From Streptomyces sp. 150FB (GTDB lineage: Bacteria; Actinomycetota; Actinomycetes; Streptomycetales; Streptomycetaceae): a DNA stretch of 33,689 nt. The notes below the pieces were generated by a model. The model worked only from the letters and a program-made list of their open reading frames with translations, did not search any database and was not told where the DNA came from. Shown in pieces: positions 27,438 through 33,689 of the stretch (position 1 is its first letter; each line of letters starts with the position of its first letter). Where the stretch lies: assembly GCF_000818195.1 (NCBI RefSeq), contig NZ_JTHL01000001.1:6723040-6756728 (forward strand). The letters run 5' to 3'. A program made the translations under genes and the position numbers.

Positions 27438-30400
27438 CAAGCTCCGCGACTACCTCAAGCGGGTCACAGCCGATCTGCGCCACGCCAACCGCCGGATCCG
27501 CGAGACGGAGGACCGGGCCAGGGAACCCATCGCGATCGTCGCGACGAGCTGCCGCTTCCCCGGCGGCGTGACCTCCCCCGACGAGCTGTGGGACCTGGTC
27601 GCCGAAGGCCGGGAGGCGGTCGGCCCCGTACCGGCGAACCGTGGCTGGGACATCGACGCCGTCTACGACCCGGAGCCCGGCCGCCCCGGGCGTACGTACG
27701 CCAGGACCGGCAGCTTCCTGCACGACGCCGACGCCTTCGACGCCGCGTTCTTCGGCATCTCGCCGCGCGAGGCCCTCGCCATGGACCCGCAGCAGCGACT
27801 GCTGCTGGAGGCGGCGTGGGAGGCGTTCGAGAACGCGGGCATCGACCCGCACCAGCTCCGCGACACCCAGGCGGGCGTCTTCGTCGGCGCCAGCTCCCAG
27901 GGCTACGGCGCCACCCTCACCACCGCACCCGAGGAGGTCGAGGGCCACCTGCTGACCGGCGGGGCGGCAGCCGTACTCTCCGGCCGGCTCGCCTACACCT
28001 TCGGGCTGCGCGGCCCCGCGATCACCGTCGACACCATGTGCTCGTCGTCCCTGGTCGCCCTGCACCTGGCCGTCCGCTCGCTGCGCCAGGGCGAGTGCGG
28101 GTTCGCCGTGGTCGGCGGCGTCACGGTGATGGCGAGCCTGCGGTCCTTCGTCGAGTTCAGCCGCCAGCGCGGCCTGTCGGCCGACGGCCGCTGCAAGGCC
28201 TTCTCCGACGACGCTGACGGTACGGGGTGGGGAGAAGGCGTCGGTGTGCTGCTGGTCGAGCGGCTGTCGGACGCGGAGCGCCTCGGACACCGGGTACTGG
28301 CCGTGGTACGCGGCAGCGCGATCAACCAGGACGGCGCCTCCAACGGCCTGACGGCCCCGAACGGCCCCGCACAGGAACGGGTGATCGGCGAGGCTCTGGC
28401 CGACGCCGGTCTGTCGGCCGTCGATGTGGACGTGGTGGAGGCGCACGGTACGGGTACGTCGCTGGGCGACCCGATCGAGGCGCGGGCGCTGCTCGCGACG
28501 TACGGCCAAGGGCGGGACGCGCGGCGGCCGTTGTGGCTCGGCACCCTCAAGTCGAACATCGGCCACACGCAGGCGGTGGCGGGTCTCGCGGGCATCATCA
28601 AGATGGTGCAGGCGATGCGGCACGGTGTGCTGCCGAAGACGCTGCATGTCAGCGAGCCGTCCTCGCACGTGGACTGGTCGGCCGGCGCGGTGGAGCTGCT
28701 GACGGAGGCGCGCGCGTGGTCGGCGTCGGAGGACGGCCCGCGCCGGGCGGGGGTCTCGGCGTTCGGGGCCAGCGGGACCAACGCCCACGTGATCCTGGAG
28801 GAGGCGCCGGCGACCGTGTGGGCAGCCGGTACCGACTCGGAGCGCGGGCGTTCCGGGGCGGTCGTCGTGCCCTGGCTCGTATCGGCACGGTCCGGGGAGG
28901 CACTCCGCGCAGGGGCCAGGCATCTGCTGGCGTTCGCGGGGGACGCCGACCCGGTGGACGTCGGGTACTCCCTGGCCACGGGCCGGGCGGCACTGGAACA
29001 CCGTGCCGTGGCGCTGGGCAGCGTACGGGACGAACTCCTGTCAGGGCTTACGGCGTTGGCGGATGGGGAGCCGAACGCCGGGCTCATCGAGGGCCTGACC
29101 GAAGTGGACGGTGAAGCCGCCACGGCGGTGTTGTTCACGGGTCAGGGTGCGCAGTGGGCGGGGATGGGGCGTGGGCTGTACGCGTCGTTCCCGGTGTTCG
29201 CTGCTGCGTTGGACGAGGTGTGTGGAGGGTTCGGTCCTGAGCTGCGGGAGGTGATGTTCGGGGGTGAGGGGCTGGATGAGACGCGGTGGACGCAGCCCGC
29301 GTTGTTCGCCTTCGAGGTCGCTGCGTTTCGTCTGCTGGAGTCGTGGGGTGTCCGGGCGGATTATTTGCTGGGGCATTCGATCGGTGAGGTGGCCGCCGCG
29401 TATGTGGCCGGTGTGTGGTCTTTGGCCGACGCGTGCCGGGTGGTGGGTGCGCGTGGTCGGTTGATGCAGGCGTTGCCCGCCGGTGGTGCGATGGCGGCGG
29501 TGGAGGCGTCGGAGGACGATGTCCTGCCGTTGCTGGCCGATGGTGTGTGTATCGCGGCTGTCAACGGGCCCGCGTCGGTGGTGGTGTCGGGTGACGAGTC
29601 CGAGGTCGAGCGCGTCGTCAGGCATTTCGCCGATTCGGGTCGTCGCACGCGGCGGCTGAAGGTGAGCCATGCGTTCCACTCGGGGCGTATGGACGGGATG
29701 CTGAAGGACTTCCGCGCGGTCCTGGAGGGCGTGGAGTTCAGGGCGCCCCGCCTGCCTGTGGTCTCCAACGTCACCGGCCGCATGGCCACCGCCGAGGAGT
29801 TGATGTCTCCCGCGTACTGGGTCTCGCAGGTCCGCTCGGCCGTCCGATTCGCCGACGGTGTCGGTGTGTTGGCCGAGAGCGGGGTGTCGCACTTCGTGGA
29901 GGTCGGCCCCGACGGCGTACTGACCGCGATGGCCGGGGAGTTGGCGGAGGACCACGCCACCGCCGTGCCTCTGTCCCGCCGTGACCGGGACGGGGAGCGT
30001 ACGGCCGCGGAGGCCGTCGGGCGGCTCTGGGTGTCGGGCCTGGACGTGAACTGGGCGCAGGTGATCGGCGGGGGCCGTCGCGTCGACCTGCCCACGTACG
30101 CCTTCCAGCGCAAGCCGTACTGGCTCGAAGCCGAGCCCGTGGCGCCGGTCGGGGACCCGGCGGAGGAGAGTTTCTGGATGGGTGTGGAGGAGGGGGACCT
30201 CGGCGCGCTCGCCGCCACTCTCGCCGTCGAACCGTCCACCCTGGAAGCTCTGTTGCCCGCCCTGCGTACCTGGCGCGGCGACGGTCGCGAGCGGCGCGTC
30301 CTCGACGGCTGGCGCTATCAGGTGACCTGGCGGCGTACCCCGGAGACAACGACCGGGACTCTCGCCGGCCCGCTGCTCGTGGTCCTCCCCGCAGGGGGGA

Positions 30401-33400
30401 TCGAGGAGGGCGTACGGCCCTGGGCGGGCGAACTGCTGGCCGAACTCGCAGCCCACGAAAGCCGGGTGGTACGGGTGCTGGAGCTGCCCGCCGACACCAC
30501 CGACCGTACGGCCCTCGCCGGTCACCTCAGCGCCGTACTCGACCCGGCGGGCACCGACGCGGCCCCGGTCCCGGCCGTCGTCCTGAGTCTCCTCGCCGCT
30601 GCCGAGGAACCGTTCCGCGAGGGGTCCACCCTGCCCACAGGAGTGGCGGCGACCACCGCCCTCGTCCAGGCGCTCGGCGACCTCGGCAGCAGCGCGCCCC
30701 TCTGGTGTGTCAGCCAGGGAGCCGTCACCGTGGGGGCGACGGAACGGCTGGACAGCCCGGAACAGGCCACCCTCTGGGGTCTCGGCAGGATCGCCGCGCT
30801 CGAACACCCGGAGCGCTGGGGCGGCCTCATCGACCTGCCCGGTACGGTCACCGCCCGCACCGCCGCACAGCTCCTCGCCGTCCTGACCGGCTCCGAGGGC
30901 GAGGACCAGGTGGCGATCCGCCCCACCGGCACCTACGGCCGTCGGCTGACCCGTCCCCGCGCCCCCCTGCCCACCGGGCGGCCGACCTGGCGGCCGAGCG
31001 GGACCGTCCTCGTCACCGGCGGAACCGGTGGCATCGGCGCCCACCTCGCCCGCTGGCTCGCCCGTGCGGGCGCCCCGCACCTGCTGCTCGTCAGCCGCAG
31101 CGGGACAGCCGCGCCGGGGGCCTCGGAACTCGCAGTCGAACTGCGGGAGTTGGGTGCGCAGGTGACCGTAGCGGCCGCCGATGTCTCCGACCGCGAGGCC
31201 GTCGCCGCGCTGCTGGCCTCCGTACCGGAGGAGCAGCCGCTGAGGTCGGTGTTCCACGCGGCGGCGATCCTCGACGACGGTGTCATCGGCGGGCTGACGG
31301 CCGACCGTACCGCCGCCGTCCTCGCGCCCAAGGCCGACTCCGCCCGCCATCTGCACCAGCTCACACGCGACCTCGACCTCGACGCGTTCGTTCTCTTCTC
31401 CTCCATGGGCGGCACCCTCGGCGGCCCAGGTCAGGGCAGCTACTCGGCCGCCAACTCCTACCTCGACGCCCTCGCCTGGCAGCGGGCCGCCGACGGCCTG
31501 CCCGCCACCGCCGTCGCCTGGGGCGCCTGGGCCGGCAGCGGACTCGCCGACGGCGAGATCGGCGAGTCGGCCCGCCGCTTCGGCATGACGCCCATGGACC
31601 CGGAGCGTGCGATCGCCCTGCTCCACCGGGCCCTCGACACCGGCGAACCGGCCGTGGCCTTCGCCGACATCGACTGGGACCGCTACGCCACTTCCTTCAC
31701 GCTCGGCCGGCCCAGCGCCGCTCTGCGCGAACTCCCCGAGGTCCGGGCGGCTCTCACCACCACCGACCCGGCGGAGCAGCACACCACCGCCGACCTCGGC
31801 CGCGAACTCGGGGCCCTGCTCCGCCCCGACCAGGAGCGTCGGCTCCTCGACCTCGTCCAGTCCCACGCGGCAGCGGCCCTCGGGCACGCGGCGAGCGATG
31901 CGATCGAACCAGGGCGTGCGTTCCGCGACCTCGGCTTCGACTCGTTGACCGCCGTCGAACTGCGTAGTCGCCTCGCCGCCGCCACCGGACTGCGGCTGCC
32001 GGTCAGCCTCGTCTTCGACTACCCGACGACGGCCGTCCTCGCCGGCCACCTGCGTACCGAACTGCTCGGCGCCGACCAGCCGACTCCCGTACCCGCCAGT
32101 GTCGTTGACGTCGCTGCGACGACAGCACCCGTGGACGACGATCCGATCGCCATCGTGTCGATGGCCTGCCGTCTGCCGGGCGATGTGACGTCACCCGAGG
32201 ACCTGTGGAATCTGCTGATGGACGAGCGGGACGCCGTGGGCCCGTTCCCGACGGACCGTGGCTGGGACATCGAGGGGCTCTACGACCCGGACCCCGAACA
32301 CACCGGTACGTTCTATGCGAAAGAAGGCGGATTCCTCTACCGGGCCGCCGACTTCGACCCCGGATTCTTCGGTATCTCGCCACGCGAGGCCCTCGCCATG
32401 GACCCGCAGCAGCGACTGCTGCTGGAGACCTCCTGGGAGGCGCTCGAACGGGCCGGGATCAACCCCGAGTCGGTAAGGGGCAGTCGAACCGGTGTCTTCA
32501 TCGGCTCCAACTACCACGACTACCTGTGCCGGTTGCACGACGGCCCCGAGGGCTTCGAGGGGCAACTCGCTCTCGGCAGCGCGGGGAGCGTCACGTCCGG
32601 CCGCATCAGCTACACCCTCGGTCTCGAAGGCCCGGCGCTGACGGTCGACACGGCGTGCTCGTCCTCGCTGGTCGCGCTGCACCTGGCGGTCCAGGCGCTA
32701 CGGCGCGGCGAGTGCACACTCGCCCTCGCCGGCGGGGTCACCGTCATCGCCTCGCCGGAAGCCTTCATCGAGTTCAGCCGCCAGCGCGCCCTTTCCGTGG
32801 ACGGCCGCTGCAAGGCGTTCTCGGACGATGCGGACGGCACGGGCTGGGCGGAGGGCGCCGGACTGCTGCTGGTGGAGCGGCTGAGCGACGCGCGGCGCAA
32901 CGGGCACCCCGTGCTGGCTGTGGTGGCGGGGAGTGCGGTGAATCAGGACGGTGCGTCGAACGGTCTGACCGCGCCGAACGGTCCGTCGCAACAGCGGGTG
33001 ATCCGGGCGGCGTTGGCGGATGCCGGCCTGACGGGTGCGGATGTGGATGCGGTGGAGGCGCACGGTACGGGTACGTCGTTGGGCGATCCGATCGAGGCGC
33101 AGGCGCTGCTCGCGACGTACGGGCAGGGGCGGGACGGCGAGCGGCCGTTGTGGCTCGGCTCTGTGAAGTCCAACATCGCGCACACGCAGGCCGCCGCAGG
33201 TGTGGCAGGCATCATCAAGATGGTGCAGGCGATGCGGCACGGTGTGCTGCCCAAGACTCTGCACGCCGACGAACCGTCGTCGCGTGTCGACTGGTCGACC
33301 GGCGCCGTCGAACTGCTGGCGAAGGCCCGCGAGTGGAGAGCCGACGACCACCCGCGCCGTGCCGGCATCTCGGCCTTCGGTATCTCGGGGACGAACGCGC

Positions 33401-33689
33401 ATGTCGTGATCGAGGAGGCGCCGGAGGCCTCTGAGCCGGTGGTGGCTGGGCTGGCGGGTTCGGTGGTGCCGTGGGTGGTGTCCGGTCGTACGGAGGAGGC
33501 GCTGTTCGGGCAGGCGGCGCGGCTACGGACTGCCGGCGCCGAGGCCGACCCGGTGGATGTCGGCTTCTCGCTGGCGAGTGGTCGGGCGGCTCTGGAGCAC
33601 CGGGCTGTGGTGCTGGGTGCGGATCGTGGCGAGCTGGTGGCTGGGCTTGAGGGTCTGGCTGTGCGGGGGAGTGTGCGGTCGGGGCGTTC
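27424..33689 (+). CDS. Type I modular PKS, partial at 3' end: KS-AT-KR-ACP, then KS and start of next module
   Basis: At least 2088 residues, open at the right edge. A coiled-coil N-terminal docking segment (residues 1-35, [11 protein letters not shown]) precedes KS1 (about 38-460; active Cys206 in [17 protein letters not shown] and NIGHTQ present). AT1 (about 560-860) has GHSIGE (Ser652) and HAFH (749-752), the malonyl-CoA pattern. A dimerisation-element-like [10 protein letters not shown] segment follows. KR1 (about 1080-1430) has GGTGGIG (from 1200), intact Ser/Tyr and LDD with no Trp at the A-type position, predicting a B1-type KR and D-configured hydroxyl. The ACP has GFDSL (Ser1507). 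KS2 (about 1575-2000; Cys1745, NIAHTQ) follows and the window ends as the next AT region begins. There is no DH or ER in module 1. ATG 27424 is preferred over ATG 27400 because GAGGAG sits about ten bases before it. Confidence 0.95.
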   Translation, partial: MANEDKLRDYLKRVTADLRHANRRIRETEDRAREPIAIVATSCRFPGGVTSPDELWDLVAEGREAVGPVPANRGWDIDAVYDPEPGRPGRTYARTGSFLHDADAFDAAFFGISPREALAMDPQQRLLLEAAWEAFENAGIDPHQLRDTQAGVFVGASSQGYGATLTTAPEEVEGHLLTGGAAAVLSGRLAYTFGLRGPAITVDTMCSSSLVALHLAVRSLRQGECGFAVVGGVTVMASLRSFVEFSRQRGLSADGRCKAFSDDADGTGWGEGVGVLLVERLSDAERLGHRVLAVVRGSAINQDGASNGLTAPNGPAQERVIGEALADAGLSAVDVDVVEAHGTGTSLGDPIEARALLATYGQGRDARRPLWLGTLKSNIGHTQAVAGLAGIIKMVQAMRHGVLPKTLHVSEPSSHVDWSAGAVELLTEARAWSASEDGPRRAGVSAFGASGTNAHVILEEAPATVWAAGTDSERGRSGAVVVPWLVSARSGEALRAGARHLLAFAGDADPVDVGYSLATGRAALEHRAVALGSVRDELLSGLTALADGEPNAGLIEGLTEVDGEAATAVLFTGQGAQWAGMGRGLYASFPVFAAALDEVCGGFGPELREVMFGGEGLDETRWTQPALFAFEVAAFRLLESWGVRADYLLGHSIGEVAAAYVAGVWSLADACRVVGARGRLMQALPAGGAMAAVEASEDDVLPLLADGVCIAAVNGPASVVVSGDESEVERVVRHFADSGRRTRRLKVSHAFHSGRMDGMLKDFRAVLEGVEFRAPRLPVVSNVTGRMATAEELMSPAYWVSQVRSAVRFADGVGVLAESGVSHFVEVGPDGVLTAMAGELAEDHATAVPLSRRDRDGERTAAEAVGRLWVSGLDVNWAQVIGGGRRVDLPTYAFQRKPYWLEAEPVAPVGDPAEESFWMGVEEGDLGALAATLAVEPSTLEALLPALRTWRGDGRERRVLDGWRYQVTWRRTPETTTGTLAGPLLVVLPAGGIEEGVRPWAGELLAELAAHESRVVRVLELPADTTDRTALAGHLSAVLDPAGTDAAPVPAVVLSLLAAAEEPFREGSTLPTGVAATTALVQALGDLGSSAPLWCVSQGAVTVGATERLDSPEQATLWGLGRIAALEHPERWGGLIDLPGTVTARTAAQLLAVLTGSEGEDQVAIRPTGTYGRRLTRPRAPLPTGRPTWRPSGTVLVTGGTGGIGAHLARWLARAGAPHLLLVSRSGTAAPGASELAVELRELGAQVTVAAADVSDREAVAALLASVPEEQPLRSVFHAAAILDDGVIGGLTADRTAAVLAPKADSARHLHQLTRDLDLDAFVLFSSMGGTLGGPGQGSYSAANSYLDALAWQRAADGLPATAVAWGAWAGSGLADGEIGESARRFGMTPMDPERAIALLHRALDTGEPAVAFADIDWDRYATSFTLGRPSAALRELPEVRAALTTTDPAEQHTTADLGRELGALLRPDQERRLLDLVQSHAAAALGHAASDAIEPGRAFRDLGFDSLTAVELRSRLAAATGLRLPVSLVFDYPTTAVLAGHLRTELLGADQPTPVPASVVDVAATTAPVDDDPIAIVSMACRLPGDVTSPEDLWNLLMDERDAVGPFPTDRGWDIEGLYDPDPEHTGTFYAKEGGFLYRAADFDPGFFGISPREALAMDPQQRLLLETSWEALERAGINPESVRGSRTGVFIGSNYHDYLCRLHDGPEGFEGQLALGSAGSVTSGRISYTLGLEGPALTVDTACSSSLVALHLAVQALRRGECTLALAGGVTVIASPEAFIEFSRQRALSVDGRCKAFSDDADGTGWAEGAGLLLVERLSDARRNGHPVLAVVAGSAVNQDGASNGLTAPNGPSQQRVIRAALADAGLTGADVDAVEAHGTGTSLGDPIEAQALLATYGQGRDGERPLWLGSVKSNIAHTQAAAGVAGIIKMVQAMRHGVLPKTLHADEPSSRVDWSTGAVELLAKAREWRADDHPRRAGISAFGISGTNAHVVIEEAPEASEPVVAGLAGSVVPWVVSGRTEEALFGQAARLRTAGAEADPVDVGFSLASGRAALEHRAVVLGADRGELVAGLEGLAVRGSVRSGR

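Noticed and set aside
25474..29001. A 1175-codon minus-strand ORF across the NRPS-PKS junction
   Set aside because: It spans two well-supported plus-strand genes and the gap between them and has a low-complexity Gly/Arg/Val composition.
29041..32049. A 1002-codon minus-strand ORF opposite the PKS
   Set aside because: Antisense shadow of the AT-KR-ACP coding region, without recognisable motifs.

Overview
The window is very GC-rich with strongly biased codons and polycistronic gene order, as in Streptomyces or a close actinomycete. All of it is part of one hybrid non-ribosomal peptide / type I polyketide biosynthetic gene cluster. Both ends are cut: the first NRPS lacks its N-terminus and the PKS runs off the right edge. 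I saw no rRNA, tRNA, CRISPR array, transposase or phage gene.

Layout. (1) 1-4380, plus strand: the tail of an NRPS (A-T-C) followed one base later by an MFS exporter. (2) 4381-4520: a short convergent gap holding a perfect 10-bp hairpin, probably a shared terminator. (3) 4521-15746, minus strand: an operon transcribed leftward from about 15.75 kb in the order NDP-hexose 2,3-dehydratase, NRPS (C-A-T-C), MbtH, EctB-type diaminobutyrate aminotransferase, NRPS (C-A-T). The last four genes are chained by 4-nt stop/start overlaps. (4) 15747-15954: a divergent intergenic region. (5) 15955 to the end, plus strand: NRPS (atypical C-A-T), a small protein of unknown function, ABC-2 ATPase and permease, macrolide-type glycosyltransferase, NDP-hexose 3-ketoreductase, a second atypical C-A-T NRPS paralogous to the first, and a modular PKS (KS-AT-KR-ACP, then KS and the edge of the next module).

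How it fits together (inference). The EctB-like enzyme should make 2,4-diaminobutyrate, and the A domain of the C-A-T-C protein has a specificity pocket of the Orn/Dab type. MbtH would assist the A domains. The PKS adds at least one malonyl-derived, ketoreduced unit. The glycosyltransferase with 2,3-dehydratase and 3-ketoreductase points to a 2-deoxysugar, although the rest of that pathway is not in the window. The MFS and ABC systems would export the product. The likely product is a glycosylated peptide-polyketide containing diaminobutyrate; I cannot match it to a named compound.

Most noteworthy points: the 2,3-dehydratase is frameshifted in the sequence as given; two paralogous single-module NRPSs carry an SHxxxD condensation-type motif instead of HHxxxDG; two other NRPS proteins end in unpaired condensation domains; and 9-, 12- or 15-bp in-frame tandem repeats occur in linkers of several genes.
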